DNA of 64,000 bases from positions 1,364,001-1,428,000 of the forward strand of contig NC_019936.1 of the NCBI RefSeq assembly GCF_000327065.1, given 5' to 3'. The DNA is from Stutzerimonas stutzeri RCH2. GTDB taxonomy: Bacteria; Pseudomonadota; Gammaproteobacteria; Pseudomonadales; Pseudomonadaceae. The notes under the pieces are model-generated. The model saw nothing but the letters and a program-made list of their open reading frames with translations, had not been told where the DNA came from and did not search any database. The position numbers and the translations under genes are program-made. This document shows, piece by piece, positions 18,923 to 29,732 of the stretch (its first letter is position 1; each line of letters begins with the position of its first letter).

Positions 18923-21130
18923 ATGTCCAGCATTACTCATGGCTGTACGGCGCGCGTGCGCCTGTCTGAGCGTTTTTCGATTCAACCGTCCCGCCTGCGT
19001 TGGCAGTTCGCCCATGCCGCGTTGCTGGGGATGCTCGCCAGCGGTGTGCTGGCGGCCGACGCCGATCACTCCGGTCACGCCGAGCATGCTGACGCGGTCG
19101 AGCTGGCGCCGATGGTTATTACCGGCGTCGGCCAGCAATCCCCGCTGACGGTCGTCACCGACCCGAAGATCCCACGCCAGCCGATGCCGGCCAGCGATGG
19201 CGCCGACTACCTGAAGACCATTCCCGGTTTTTCGGCGGTACGTAACGGCGGGGTGAACGGCGATCCGGTGTTCCGCGGCATGTTCGGCTCGCGGCTGAAG
19301 CTGCTCTCCAATGGCGGTGAAATGCTCGGCGCGTGCCCCAACCGCATGGATTCGCCCAGCTCGTACATCAGCCCGGACACCTTCGACAAGCTGACCGTCA
19401 TCAAGGGCCCGCAAACAGTGCTCTGGGGGCCAGGAGCGTCGGCCGCCACGGTGCTCTTCGAACGCGAGCCGGAGCAGTTCAGCGAGCCGGATTACCGCAT
19501 CAACGGCAGTCTGCTGACCGCCTCCAACGGTCGCTTCGACCGCAACCTGGATGCCGCCGCGGGCAACAGCCAGGGCTATGCCCGGCTGATGGCCAACAGC
19601 TCCCAGGCCGATGATTACGCCGATGGCAACGGTGATACCGTGCCGTCGCGTTACGACAAGTGGAATACCGATGTGGCACTGGGCTGGACGCCGGATGAAG
19701 ACACGCTGATCGAGCTGACCGCCGGGCGCGGCGATGGCTACGCACGCTATGCCGGGCGCGGCATGGATGGCAGCCAGTTCCAGCGCGAAAGCCTGGGGCT
19801 GCGCTTCGAGAAGAGCAATATCGGCGAGACGTTCTATGGGTTGGAGGCGCAGGTCTACTACAACTACGCCGACCACATCATGGACAACTACAGTCTGCGT
19901 GACTTCGTGCCGACCTCGATGATGAAGGTGCCGACACTGTCGCGGGTCGATCGCCGTACCCTCGGCGGCCGGCTGGTCGGTACCTGGCAATGGACCGACG
20001 TCGAACTCAAGGCCGGTGTCGATGCACAGCGCAGCGAACACCGCAAGGTGATGAACCCGAATCTGCACGTGAACCAGATGGTCGCCGCGGCTGGCAGCGA
20101 TGCATTGCCCTGGGTGCCGGACGCGATGCTGCACAGCTACGGCGTCTTCGGCGAGCTGACCTGGCAGCTCAGCGAACGCGAGAAGCTGATCAGCGGTCTG
20201 CGTCTGGATCTGCATGAGGCGACCGATGAGCGCGACTACTTCAACAGCCACCATCCGACGCTCAAGAACGGGATGGGTATGCCCGTCAGTCAGGATTGGG
20301 ACAACCCCACCGCCGGCGAAACCCGCCGCGATACGCTCTACAGCGGCTTCGTGCGCTACGAGGAAGAGCTGACCAGTGTGCCTGCCACCTGGTACGCCGG
20401 CCTCGGTCATGCGCAGCGCTTCCCTGACTACTGGGAGCTATTCGTCTCCAACCCCGGTCCGGTCGGCACGGTGCAGTCGTTCGATTCGGTACGGCCGGAG
20501 AAGACCACCCAGCTGGACGTCGGCTTGCAGTACGCGAAAGGACCGCTGGAAGCCTGGGTTTCAGCTTATGCCGGCGTGGTCGAGGACTACATCCTGTTCA
20601 GCTACGTGCCAGGCGTGATGCCCGGCATGCTGCGCGCCGAAGTCAGCAATATCGACGCGACCATTGCCGGCGCTGAAATGGGTGCGAGCTATCGTTTCAC
20701 CAGTAACTGGAAGGGTGACGCGAGCCTGGCTTACGCCTGGGGCAAAAACCGCAGCGATGACCGCGCCATGCCGCAGATTCCGCCATTGGAAGGGCGTCTT
20801 GGGTTGACCTATGAGCGCGACAACTGGAGCACCAGTGGCTTATGGCGGGTCGTCGCTGCGCAGAGCCGCGTTGCCGAGAACCAGGGCACCGTGGTCGGCA
20901 AGGACTTCGACGAGAGCGCCGGCTTCGGCGTGCTGGCGGTCAATGGCGCCTACCGGCTGAACAAGAACTTCAAGCTCAGTGCGGGCGTCGACAACCTGCT
21001 GGACAAGGCCTACAGCGAGCACCTCAATCTCGCCGGCAGTGCGGGCTTCGCCGATTACGGACTGGAACCCACCAGTCGGGTCAACGAGCCGGGCCGCACC
21101 TATTGGGCGCGAGTCGACATGAGCTTCTGA
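18923..21130 (+). CDS. TonB-dependent copper receptor (OprC/NosA family)
   Basis: 735 residues: a long signal region ending near GVLAAD, a His-rich start to the mature chain (DADHSGHAEHADAVE), a TonB box-like VELAPMVITG, a plug domain (about 75-190) and a 22-strand barrel ending in WARVDMSF with C-terminal Phe. The copper ligands known from P. aeruginosa OprC (CxxxM plus HxM) are present: Cys138 and Met142 in GACPNRMDSP, His318 and Met320 in ADHIMDN. The spacing between the two motifs is the same as I recall for OprC. NosA of P. stutzeri supplies copper for nitrous-oxide reductase; a similar role is possible but not shown here. Confidence 0.94.
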   Translation: MSSITHGCTARVRLSERFSIQPSRLRWQFAHAALLGMLASGVLAADADHSGHAEHADAVELAPMVITGVGQQSPLTVVTDPKIPRQPMPASDGADYLKTIPGFSAVRNGGVNGDPVFRGMFGSRLKLLSNGGEMLGACPNRMDSPSSYISPDTFDKLTVIKGPQTVLWGPGASAATVLFEREPEQFSEPDYRINGSLLTASNGRFDRNLDAAAGNSQGYARLMANSSQADDYADGNGDTVPSRYDKWNTDVALGWTPDEDTLIELTAGRGDGYARYAGRGMDGSQFQRESLGLRFEKSNIGETFYGLEAQVYYNYADHIMDNYSLRDFVPTSMMKVPTLSRVDRRTLGGRLVGTWQWTDVELKAGVDAQRSEHRKVMNPNLHVNQMVAAAGSDALPWVPDAMLHSYGVFGELTWQLSEREKLISGLRLDLHEATDERDYFNSHHPTLKNGMGMPVSQDWDNPTAGETRRDTLYSGFVRYEEELTSVPATWYAGLGHAQRFPDYWELFVSNPGPVGTVQSFDSVRPEKTTQLDVGLQYAKGPLEAWVSAYAGVVEDYILFSYVPGVMPGMLRAEVSNIDATIAGAEMGASYRFTSNWKGDASLAYAWGKNRSDDRAMPQIPPLEGRLGLTYERDNWSTSGLWRVVAAQSRVAENQGTVVGKDFDESAGFGVLAVNGAYRLNKNFKLSAGVDNLLDKAYSEHLNLAGSAGFADYGLEPTSRVNEPGRTYWARVDMSF

Positions 21131-21149
21131 AGGAAATAACGGTGGTAAA

Positions 21150-21172
21150 GGAGCGAGGCGTTCCCTCGCTCC
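21150..21172 (+). terminator. Terminator hairpin after copper receptor
   Basis: Perfect 9-bp stem GGAGCGAGG (21150-21158) / CCTCGCTCC (21164-21172) with a 5-base loop, 20 bases after the receptor stop. There is no T-tract; it immediately precedes the inverted-repeat element. Confidence 0.55.
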
Positions 21173-21175
21173 GGA

Positions 21176-21296
21176 CGTAGGTTGGCGCTGAGGCGCGGGG
21201 TTTGAAGGTGTGGCCCGCGGCGCTGGCGTCAGGGAGGACGCAATGGGCAGTGCTCAAGGCTGCGCTATCTGCTTCGTGCCTCAGCGCCAACCTACG
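21176..21296. repeat. 121-bp element with perfect 18-bp terminal inverted repeats (MITE/REP-like)
   Basis: The left arm CGTAGGTTGGCGCTGAGG (21176-21193) is the exact reverse complement of the right arm at 21279-21296. The arms enclose about 85 bases without a convincing ORF. No target-site duplication is evident at the edges. It lies in the convergent gap between the copper receptor and the mechanosensitive channel gene. It may be a non-autonomous mobile element, a REP-type repeat pair or simply a very long terminator stem. Confidence 0.6.
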
Positions 21297-21349
21297 ATTA
21301 ATCGATGCCGCATGCCTGGCTGCTCGGTCAGCATCGTCACCGTTCTTGT

Positions 21350-22669
21350 CTATCTTTGCTGGGATGCGCCCGGCAAGTCCTCGCCATCATCTTCGGTCGA
21401 ATGTTCCTCACGCGCCGCCAGTACTGCTGCGCCGCGGGGCATCAGCGACTCGCCCCAGTTGCGGATGTCTGCACCGCTAGGATGCTGGAACACGCGCAAG
21501 CCGAATTCCGGCAGGATCGCCAGCAAGTGATCGAAGATGTCCGACTGGATCGCCTCGTACTGCGTCCACGCCACCGTATTGGTGAAACAGTAGATCTCCA
21601 GCGGCAGGCCGTCGGCGGTGGGGCTCAGCTGGCGCACGATCAACGTCATGTTCTGATGAATGCCGCCGTGGCTGCGCAGGTAGCGCTCCACATACGCACG
21701 AAAGCTGCCGATATTGGTGATGCGTCGGGTATTCACCGGCTCCTTGCCACGCTCTTCGAGCTTGGCATTCCATGCCTCTATTTCCCTGGTTTTCTCGGTC
21801 AGGTACTCGTCCAGCAGATTGAAGCGATGCAGACGCTCGCATTCTTCACGGCTGAGAAAATGCACGCTCTGCTGATCCAGATACAGGCTGCGCTTGATGC
21901 GCCGGCCGCCGCTTTCCTGCATGCCGCGCCAGTTCTTGAACGAGTCGGAAATGAAGCGCTTGGTCGGGATGCTGGTGATCGTCTTGTCCCAGTTCTGAAT
22001 CTTGACGGTATGCAGGGCGATATCGATCACGTCGCCGTCGGCATTGAGCTGCGGCATTTCCACCCAGTCGCCGACGCGGATCAGGTCATTGGAGGTGATC
22101 TGCACGCTGGCCACCAGCGAGAGCAGGGTGTCCTGAAAAATCAGCATCAGCACCGCCGCCATGGCACCAAGGCCGGACAGCAGGATCAACGGCGAACGAT
22201 CGATCAGCGTGGCGATGATCAGAATCGTCGCGATGGCGTAGACGACGATCTTCACCACCTGCAGATAACCCTTGATCGGGTGCAGGCGGGAATCCGGACG
22301 GCGCTGGTAGATGAGGTTGACGATGTCCAGCACGGCGCCCAGGGCCAGCGCGATGGTCAGCACGATGAAGCCGCCGCAGACGTTCTGTACCACCGTGACC
22401 GCGGCTTCCGGCAGGCCCGGCACGGTCGTCACGCCGATGGACAGCACCAGTGCCGGGACGATGTTCGACAGCCGCTTGATGACGCCGAAATCCTGCAGCT
22501 TGTTCTCTCGGGTGTGTTGCAGCAGGCGGTAAAGGCCGCGCACCAGAATGCGTTTGACGACCCAGTTGGACAGCCAGGCGGCGAAGATCAGCGTGGCGCT
22601 GGCGAGCAGCGTTTGCAGTTCGGCGTGGGCTCTGAGCCAGTCCAGCCAGCCGGCCAGATCGTCAGACAT
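21350..22669 (-). CDS. MscS-family mechanosensitive channel (YbdG-like)
   Basis: 439 residues. N-terminal TM helices (about 20-40, 70-90, 95-115, 140-165) are followed by the pore-lining and beta domain of MscS: LILLSGLGAMAAVLMLIFQDTLLSLVASVQI, then NDLIRVGDWVEMPQLNADGDVIDIALHTVKIQNWDKTITSIPTKRF. The long cytoplasmic tail with an extra insertion after the MscS core resembles E. coli YbdG. GGAG precedes the ATG. Role: release of solutes on osmotic downshock. Confidence 0.92.
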   Translation of the reverse strand: MSDDLAGWLDWLRAHAELQTLLASATLIFAAWLSNWVVKRILVRGLYRLLQHTRENKLQDFGVIKRLSNIVPALVLSIGVTTVPGLPEAAVTVVQNVCGGFIVLTIALALGAVLDIVNLIYQRRPDSRLHPIKGYLQVVKIVVYAIATILIIATLIDRSPLILLSGLGAMAAVLMLIFQDTLLSLVASVQITSNDLIRVGDWVEMPQLNADGDVIDIALHTVKIQNWDKTITSIPTKRFISDSFKNWRGMQESGGRRIKRSLYLDQQSVHFLSREECERLHRFNLLDEYLTEKTREIEAWNAKLEERGKEPVNTRRITNIGSFRAYVERYLRSHGGIHQNMTLIVRQLSPTADGLPLEIYCFTNTVAWTQYEAIQSDIFDHLLAILPEFGLRVFQHPSGADIRNWGESLMPRGAAVLAAREEHSTEDDGEDLPGASQQR

Positions 22670-22752
22670 GGTCTACTCCATCCAGTGTGTTCAGGCGCGA
22701 CCTGGACAAAGCGCATCGGTCGCGGCGCGATTTGTTCGTACGGCGGCTTTGC

Positions 22753-23295
22753 TCAGCGGATGAATTCGCGGCCGATGCTCTTGAACAGCTCGGTGCCGGC
22801 GCGTTCCATCCATTCGAAGGCAACCATCTCCCGCGAGACGATCACCGCACCGGCTTGGCGCATGCGCGCCAGCGCGAGCGCCTTGTCGCTGGCCCGCCGC
22901 GAGCCGACGCCTTCTTCGACAACGAAGACCTCGTTACCGCGGGCGAGCAGGTCGAGCACCGTCTGCAGCACGCACACGTGAGTTTCGCAGCCGCAGACGA
23001 CGAACTGCCGGCGTTCGCCACCCGGGCGCTGGAACAGCTCGCCGTCGCTTGCCGCGGAAAAGTGCAGCTTCTCCAGAATGGCGGCTTCGTCGACGCCGTC
23101 ACGCAGGGCGGCGATCGTCCTGCCCAGCCCCTTGCTGTACTGCTCGGTCAGCAGCACCGGCACGCCTACGCGCTGTGCTACCTGCTGCAGCCAGGCAGTG
23201 TGCTCGGCCATGGCTTCACTTTCGAGGATTACCGGGAACAGGCGTTCCTGGATGTCGATGATCAGCAGGGTGGAGTCCGTCGCTTTGATGCGCAT
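22753..23295 (-). CDS. Isochorismatase-family cysteine hydrolase (YcaC-like)
   Basis: 180 residues. The catalytic triad of the family is visible: Asp in LLIIDIQERLFP, Lys in ILEKLHFSA, Cys in VVCGCETHVCVLQT with the nearby cis-peptide region. The substrate is unknown; members hydrolyse amides or isochorismate. AAAGGAA lies about 8 bases before the ATG at 23295 (MRIKATDSTLL). Confidence 0.9.
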   Translation of the reverse strand: MRIKATDSTLLIIDIQERLFPVILESEAMAEHTAWLQQVAQRVGVPVLLTEQYSKGLGRTIAALRDGVDEAAILEKLHFSAASDGELFQRPGGERRQFVVCGCETHVCVLQTVLDLLARGNEVFVVEEGVGSRRASDKALALARMRQAGAVIVSREMVAFEWMERAGTELFKSIGREFIR

Positions 23296-23318
23296 TGCTG
23301 TCGTTCCTTTTGCTGTGT

Positions 23319-24143
23319 TCAAGGCTTGTAGGCGCCGATGAAGATGGCTGGGTCGACACGGGCATCGTTCAGGCTCACGTTCCAGTGCAGGTGCGGGCCC
23401 GTGGCACGCCCGGTCGCGCCGACCTTGCCCAGCACCTGACCCCGCGCCAGTTGCTCGCCGACCTTCACGCCGATCTCGGAAAGATGGCAGAACATGCTGA
23501 TCAGCCCCTGGCCGTGATCGACGAATACCGTCTTGCCATTGAAGAAGTAGTCACCGGTGAGTATCACCTTGCCGACTGCCGGTGCCTTGATTGGCGTGCC
23601 GGTCTTCGCCGCGAAATCCAGGCCGGAATGCGGGTTGCGTTCCTCGCCATTGAAGAAACGGCGCAGGCCGAAGGGCGAGGACAGCGGGCCAGCCACCGGG
23701 CGGTCGAACAGCAGATTGCTTGGCTGGTTGGCGCTGAACTGGCGATAGGCACGGTTCTGCTCGTCCAGTTCGCGCTCGATGCGCTTGAGGTCGGCCGGGT
23801 TCGGATTGACCTGGCGCTGGTTGTTCAGGGTGATGTGTTGCGCGCGATAGTCGCGACTCTCGACCTGGAAGGTCTGGGTGCGGCCATCGATCTCCAACTG
23901 CTGCGCGCCCGGCTTCACAGAAAGCGGGATACCGACGATGGCGATCCAGCGCTGGCCGTCCTCGCGCACCACCAGCGTCGGTTTGCCCTGGTAGCGGGCC
24001 TGCGGCGCACTCGGGCCGTTGCCGAGTTCGATCACGGCAACGCCGCCGGGTACGGGTTTATTCAGCAGGCGGGTGATGAATCCCTCGGCATGGGCCGGCA
24101 GGGCAATGGCGAGGGCGAACAGCAGGGCGAAGACACGAGGCAT
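23319..24143 (-). CDS. Periplasmic M23-family peptidase (LytM domain)
   Basis: 274 residues. Signal peptide MPRVFALLFALAIALPAHA, then an N-terminal beta domain (about 25-110) and a C-terminal M23 domain. The zinc ligands are intact: HSGLDFAA (His, Asp) and GPHLHWNVSLN (HxH). Because the site is complete it is likely an active murein endopeptidase rather than an EnvC/NlpD-type activator. The start is inferred from the signal peptide; the ribosome site is weak. Confidence 0.92.
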   Translation of the reverse strand: MPRVFALLFALAIALPAHAEGFITRLLNKPVPGGVAVIELGNGPSAPQARYQGKPTLVVREDGQRWIAIVGIPLSVKPGAQQLEIDGRTQTFQVESRDYRAQHITLNNQRQVNPNPADLKRIERELDEQNRAYRQFSANQPSNLLFDRPVAGPLSSPFGLRRFFNGEERNPHSGLDFAAKTGTPIKAPAVGKVILTGDYFFNGKTVFVDHGQGLISMFCHLSEIGVKVGEQLARGQVLGKVGATGRATGPHLHWNVSLNDARVDPAIFIGAYKP

Positions 24144-24246
24144 GGGTGGGTCCGGTGCAGGAAACGGCCCATCCTCGCGTAAACGCTGGAATAGAGAAAG
24201 ACCCAGGGATGTCAGAACGTTTCCGGCCAAGCGGCTGCCGCAGGGT

Positions 24247-25623
24247 CTACAGCAACGGCAGCGTTACTGGCTCCAGATGATTGTCTTCCACGCGCACCTC
24301 GAGCTCGCCCTCGCCGAGCCGGGCCTTCAGCCGCTGCCCGGGCTGGGTCTGGCTGGCGCTGCGGATCGCCTGGCCGCGCTCGTCGAGCAGGATGCTGTAG
24401 CCGCGACTGAGCGTGGCCAGCGGGCTGACCACGTTGAGCGTCTGGGCGAGGCTTTGTAGCTGCTGGCGCCGGCCTTTCAGGTTGGCCTGCATCGCCCGCG
24501 GCAGTCGTGAGGAGAGGTGTTCGAGGCGCTGGCGCAACAGATTCAGAGAACGCCCCGGATGTTGCGCGGCCAGGCGCGTTTCCAGCCGGGCCAGGCGCTC
24601 CTGGCCGCTGCACAGGCGGCGGTCGACGGCGCGCAGCAGGCGCTGCTCGAGGTCGTCGATGCGCTGGGCCTGCTGCTGCAGACGTTCGCCCGGATGGCGC
24701 AGGCGGCGGGTCAGGCCTTCCAGACGCATGGCGTCACGGTGCAGACGGTCGCGCATGCGCAGCACCAGGCGCTGTTGCAGCCCGCTCAGCCGGTGTTGCA
24801 GGTCGGCGCTGCTGGGGGCCAGCAGCTCGGCGGCCGCGGATGGCGTCGGCGCGCGAACATCGGCGACGAAATCGGCGATCGAGACATCGGTTTCGTGGCC
24901 CACCGCGCTGACGATCGGCGTGACGCAGGCGTCCACCGCGCGTGCCACGGCTTCTTCGTTGAAGCACCAGAGGTCTTCGAGCGAACCGCCGCCGCGGGCC
25001 AGGATCAGCGCATCGAAGCCCTGAGCGTCGGCTAGCTGCAGCGCGCGGACGATCTGTCCGGTGGCTTCGCGGCCCTGCACTGCGGTCGGGATCAGCGTCA
25101 GCTCGACCTGCGGCGCGCGGCGTTTGAACACCGAGATGATGTCGCGGATCACCGCGCCGGTCGGCGAGCTGACGATGCCAATGCGCCGCGGGTGGGCGGG
25201 CAAAGCAGCCTTGCGTTCGGCAGCGAACAGGCCTTCGGCGCTGAGCTTTTCCTTCAGTGCCTCGAAGGCCAGGCGCAACGCGCCGTCGCCGGCTGGCTCC
25301 AGCGTATCGAGAATCAGCTGGTAATCACCGCGCCCCTCGAACAGCGAGACCTTGCCGCGCACCCGCACCGCCAGGCCGTCGCGTAGCGCCTGGCGTACCC
25401 GCGCCGCGTTCTGCCGGAACAACGCGCAACGCACCTGGGCGTTCTTGTCCTTGAGGGTGAAATAGATGTGGCCGGACGCCGGGCGGGCGAGGTTGGAAAT
25501 CTCGCCTTCGACCCAGACCTGAGCGAACACGTCCTCGAGCAGCAGGCGGGCGCGGCCGTTGAGCTGGCTGACGGTGAGGACTTCGCGATCGAGATTCAGA
25601 CGCTGGAAGGGATCTTTGAGCAT
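24247..25623 (-). CDS. xseA: Exodeoxyribonuclease VII large subunit
   Basis: 458 residues. An N-terminal OB fold binds ssDNA (about 10-105; VWVEGEISNLARPASGHIYFTLKD). The catalytic core contains GIVSSPTGAVIRDI, DALILARGGGSLEDLWCFNEE and SAVGHETDVSIADFVADVRAPTPSAAAE. A long coiled-coil region (about 270-400) and a short C-terminal domain follow. The small subunit xseB is not in the window. The ATG at 25623 gives the usual MLKDPFQRL start. Confidence 0.96.
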   Translation of the reverse strand: MLKDPFQRLNLDREVLTVSQLNGRARLLLEDVFAQVWVEGEISNLARPASGHIYFTLKDKNAQVRCALFRQNAARVRQALRDGLAVRVRGKVSLFEGRGDYQLILDTLEPAGDGALRLAFEALKEKLSAEGLFAAERKAALPAHPRRIGIVSSPTGAVIRDIISVFKRRAPQVELTLIPTAVQGREATGQIVRALQLADAQGFDALILARGGGSLEDLWCFNEEAVARAVDACVTPIVSAVGHETDVSIADFVADVRAPTPSAAAELLAPSSADLQHRLSGLQQRLVLRMRDRLHRDAMRLEGLTRRLRHPGERLQQQAQRIDDLEQRLLRAVDRRLCSGQERLARLETRLAAQHPGRSLNLLRQRLEHLSSRLPRAMQANLKGRRQQLQSLAQTLNVVSPLATLSRGYSILLDERGQAIRSASQTQPGQRLKARLGEGELEVRVEDNHLEPVTLPLL

Positions 25624-25751
25624 GGCGGCGATGATATGCCGGGCGCGGCCATGCGCAAACCGAAACTGCACGCACTGGTCTGCCCGCTCTTGACCGGATC
25701 GGGCGTGGCGCTAAGCTGCGCGGCCTTTCTTCATCTCCGTTTCGAGCCGTT

Positions 25752-26303
25752 ATGAGCCATAGCCAAGCGATCATCGTGCCGCGCGTTTCCACGTTCCCGG
25801 GGCACGAAGCCAAGGCGCGGATGATCCTGCGCTGGCTGGCCGAGCGGCGCATCGTCGAGGCGCTGCCGACCACCTGCGGTCGCGGTGTTGGCGGCATGGG
25901 CTACGCGATTGCTCCAGGCGCGCGAAACGTCGTGATGCATCCGGAGCGCTTGCCCTATGGCGAGGCGATCAATGGCCTTGAGGTGGTGACCAGACGCTGC
26001 ATCTATACACCGACGCAGGATTTCGCCGAAGAAGCAGGCTGCCCCGAGTGCCGCCGCGAGATCGGCGAGGCGCTGTTCGAAAGCCTGGATGAATGGACGC
26101 CTCGACAGACCGACAATTTCACCTGCCCGGAGTGCGGCTTCGAGGACGACATCAACGGTTTCCTCTTCATCCCGCCCTGCGCCTTTTCCAATCTGGGTTT
26201 CATCTTCAATGGCTGGGGTGAGGCTGGCTTTCGCCAGGCGTTTCTCGACGAGTTCGCCGAGCGCCTGGGTTTCAAGGTGGCGCTGATTATTGATCGGGCG
26301 TGA
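25752..26303 (+). CDS. Conserved hypothetical protein with one zinc ribbon
   Basis: 183 residues, cytoplasmic. Four cysteines form a C-x2-C ... C-x2-C ribbon (Cys97/100 in AGCPECRRE, Cys125/128 in FTCPECGFED). The rest is alpha/beta with conserved GRGVGGMGYAIAPG and FIFNGWGEAGFRQAFLDEFAERLG. I recall homologues in pseudomonads labelled as hypothetical or, with no basis in this sequence, as an ABC ATPase: there is no Walker motif here. It is divergent from xseA. Confidence 0.82.
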   Translation: MSHSQAIIVPRVSTFPGHEAKARMILRWLAERRIVEALPTTCGRGVGGMGYAIAPGARNVVMHPERLPYGEAINGLEVVTRRCIYTPTQDFAEEAGCPECRREIGEALFESLDEWTPRQTDNFTCPECGFEDDINGFLFIPPCAFSNLGFIFNGWGEAGFRQAFLDEFAERLGFKVALIIDRA

Positions 26304-27899
<1,596 letters not shown>

Positions 27900-27974
27900 A
27901 AAATCGATCTGACGCTGCTGCGCTAGGTCATGCTGCGTTGCCTGCCGTCGCTCGCGACGCGGCAAATCGATTTT
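27900..27974. repeat. Inverted repeat AAAATCGAT/ATCGATTTT between guaB and guaA
   Basis: AAAATCGAT at 27900-27908, right at the guaB stop, is mirrored by ATCGATTTT at 27966-27974. The arms enclose a GC-rich stretch. It may form a long stem in the guaBA transcript. Nothing coding is seen here. Confidence 0.5.
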
Positions 27975-27989
27975 AAAAGTATGAAGAAG

Positions 27990-28017
27990 GGGGCTGTTCG
28001 ATCAGCCCCGTTTCATT
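27990..28017 (+). terminator. Weak terminator/attenuator-like hairpin before guaA
   Basis: Stem GGGGCTG (27990-27996) / CAGCCCC (28003-28009) with a 6-base loop, followed by GTTTCATTT. The T-tract is interrupted, so partial termination inside the guaBA unit is more likely than a full stop. Confidence 0.5.
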
Positions 28018-28042
28018 TGTGACTACCACGAGAGATGCCCAT

Positions 28043-29623
28043 ATGGCTCATCCTGACATTCACGCTCACCGCATCCTGATTCTGGACTTCGGTTCCCAGT
28101 ACACCCAGCTCATCGCCCGCCGCGTGCGTGAGATCGGCGTCTACTGCGAGCTGCATCCGTGGGACATGAGCGAGGACGACATCCGTGCCTTCGCGCCGCG
28201 CGGCATCATTCTCGCCGGTGGCCCGGAGTCGGTTCACGAGGAAGGCAGCCCGCGCGCGCCGCAGGCCGTGTTCGATCTCGGTGTGCCGCTGTTCGGCATC
28301 TGCTACGGCATGCAGACCATGTCCGAGCAGCTGGGTGGCAAGGTGCAGGGCTCGGACGTTCGCGAGTTCGGTTATGCCCGCGTCGATCTGGTCGGCAAAT
28401 CGAAGCTGTTCGACGGCATCGAAGACCACATGGACGACGACGGCGTCTTTGGCCTCGATGTCTGGATGAGTCACGGCGACAAGGTCACCGAGATTCCGGC
28501 CGGCTTCCATATCCTGGCCAGCACCCCCAGCTGCCCGATCGCTGCCATGGGCGACGATGTCCGTGGTTACTACGGCGTGCAGTTCCACCCGGAAGTGACT
28601 CATACCCGTCAGGGCGGGCGCATCCTTTCCCGTTTCATCCTCGACATCTGCGGCTGCGAAGCGCTGTGGACGCCGTCCAACATCGTCGAAGATGCCATCG
28701 CCCAGGTGCGTGCCCAGGTCGGTGATGCCAACGTGCTGCTCGGCCTCTCCGGTGGCGTCGATTCGTCGGTGGTTGCGGCGCTGCTGCACAGGGCGATCGG
28801 CGACCAGCTGACCTGTGTCTTCGTCGACAATGGCCTGCTGCGCCTGCACGAGGGCGACCAGGTAATGGCCATGTTCGCCGAGAACATGGGCGTCAAGGTG
28901 ATCCGTGCCGACGCCGAAGCGCAGTTCCTTGGCAACCTCGAAGGCGAGGCGGACCCGGAGAAGAAGCGCAAGATCATCGGCCGTACTTTTATCGACGTGT
29001 TCGATGCCGAAGCCAGCAAGCTGGACAACATCCAGTTCCTTGCCCAGGGCACCATCTACCCCGACGTGATCGAGTCGGCCGGCGCCAAGAGCGGCAAGGC
29101 CCATGTGATCAAGTCGCACCACAACGTCGGCGGCCTGCCGGAGGAAATGAACCTCAAGCTGGTCGAGCCGCTGCGTGAGCTGTTCAAGGACGAGGTACGC
29201 AAGATCGGCCTGGAGCTCGGCCTGCCCTACGACATGGTCTACCGTCACCCGTTCCCGGGCCCGGGTCTGGGTGTGCGCATCCTTGGCGAAGTGAAGAAGG
29301 AGTATGCCGACCTGCTGCGTCGCGCGGATCACATCTTCATCGAAGAGCTGCGCAACTTCGACTGGTACCACAAGACCAGTCAGGCGTTCGTGGTGTTCCA
29401 GCCGGTCAAGTCGGTCGGTGTGGTCGGCGACGGCCGTCGCTACGCCTGGGTCGTTGCGCTGCGCGCGGTGGAAACCATCGACTTCATGACTGCACGTTGG
29501 GCGCACCTGCCTTACGAGCTGCTGGAGAAGGTATCCAACCGCATCATCAACGAAATCGAAGGCATCTCCCGCGTCACCTACGATGTGTCGAGCAAGCCGC
29601 CCGCCACCATCGAGTGGGAGTGA
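28043..29623 (+). CDS. guaA: GMP synthase (glutamine-hydrolysing)
   Basis: 526 residues. It aminates XMP to GMP. The class I glutamine amidotransferase domain (about 10-205) has the nucleophile in GICYGMQTM and the His/Glu in [11 protein letters not shown]. The ATP-pyrophosphatase domain has the P-loop LSGGVDSSV. The C-terminal dimerisation domain ends [17 protein letters not shown]. An in-frame ATG eight codons upstream exists; [19 protein letters not shown] at 28043 fits the family. Confidence 0.97.
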   Translation: MAHPDIHAHRILILDFGSQYTQLIARRVREIGVYCELHPWDMSEDDIRAFAPRGIILAGGPESVHEEGSPRAPQAVFDLGVPLFGICYGMQTMSEQLGGKVQGSDVREFGYARVDLVGKSKLFDGIEDHMDDDGVFGLDVWMSHGDKVTEIPAGFHILASTPSCPIAAMGDDVRGYYGVQFHPEVTHTRQGGRILSRFILDICGCEALWTPSNIVEDAIAQVRAQVGDANVLLGLSGGVDSSVVAALLHRAIGDQLTCVFVDNGLLRLHEGDQVMAMFAENMGVKVIRADAEAQFLGNLEGEADPEKKRKIIGRTFIDVFDAEASKLDNIQFLAQGTIYPDVIESAGAKSGKAHVIKSHHNVGGLPEEMNLKLVEPLRELFKDEVRKIGLELGLPYDMVYRHPFPGPGLGVRILGEVKKEYADLLRRADHIFIEELRNFDWYHKTSQAFVVFQPVKSVGVVGDGRRYAWVVALRAVETIDFMTARWAHLPYELLEKVSNRIINEIEGISRVTYDVSSKPPATIEWE

Positions 29624-29632
29624 TCTGAAGCA

Positions 29633-29658
29633 ATGAGGGCAGCCCAGGCTGCCCTCAT
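29633..29658 (+). terminator. guaA terminator hairpin
   Basis: Perfect 12-bp inverted repeat ATGAGGGCAGCC / GGCTGCCCTCAT with a 2-base loop, 9 bases after the guaA stop. No T-run follows, so it may act with Rho or as an mRNA 3' stabiliser. Confidence 0.6.
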
Positions 29659-29732
29659 GCTATGCGCAGCCTCCGCAGAGAGGCGCGTCGAGCCTGATGG
29701 GCCCATCAATTCGGACTGGCTGGAGCCCATGC

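Noticed and set aside
18896..20410. 504-codon minus-strand frame inside the copper receptor gene
   Set aside because: Antisense to an intact TonB receptor with conserved metal ligands; shadow.
21305..22981. 558-codon plus-strand frame across the MscS-family gene
   Set aside because: It runs antisense through the channel gene and into the isochorismatase gene; no start site or family.
28013..29506. 497-codon minus-strand frame antisense to guaA
   Set aside because: guaA is complete and conserved; the antisense frame has no ribosome site or motifs.
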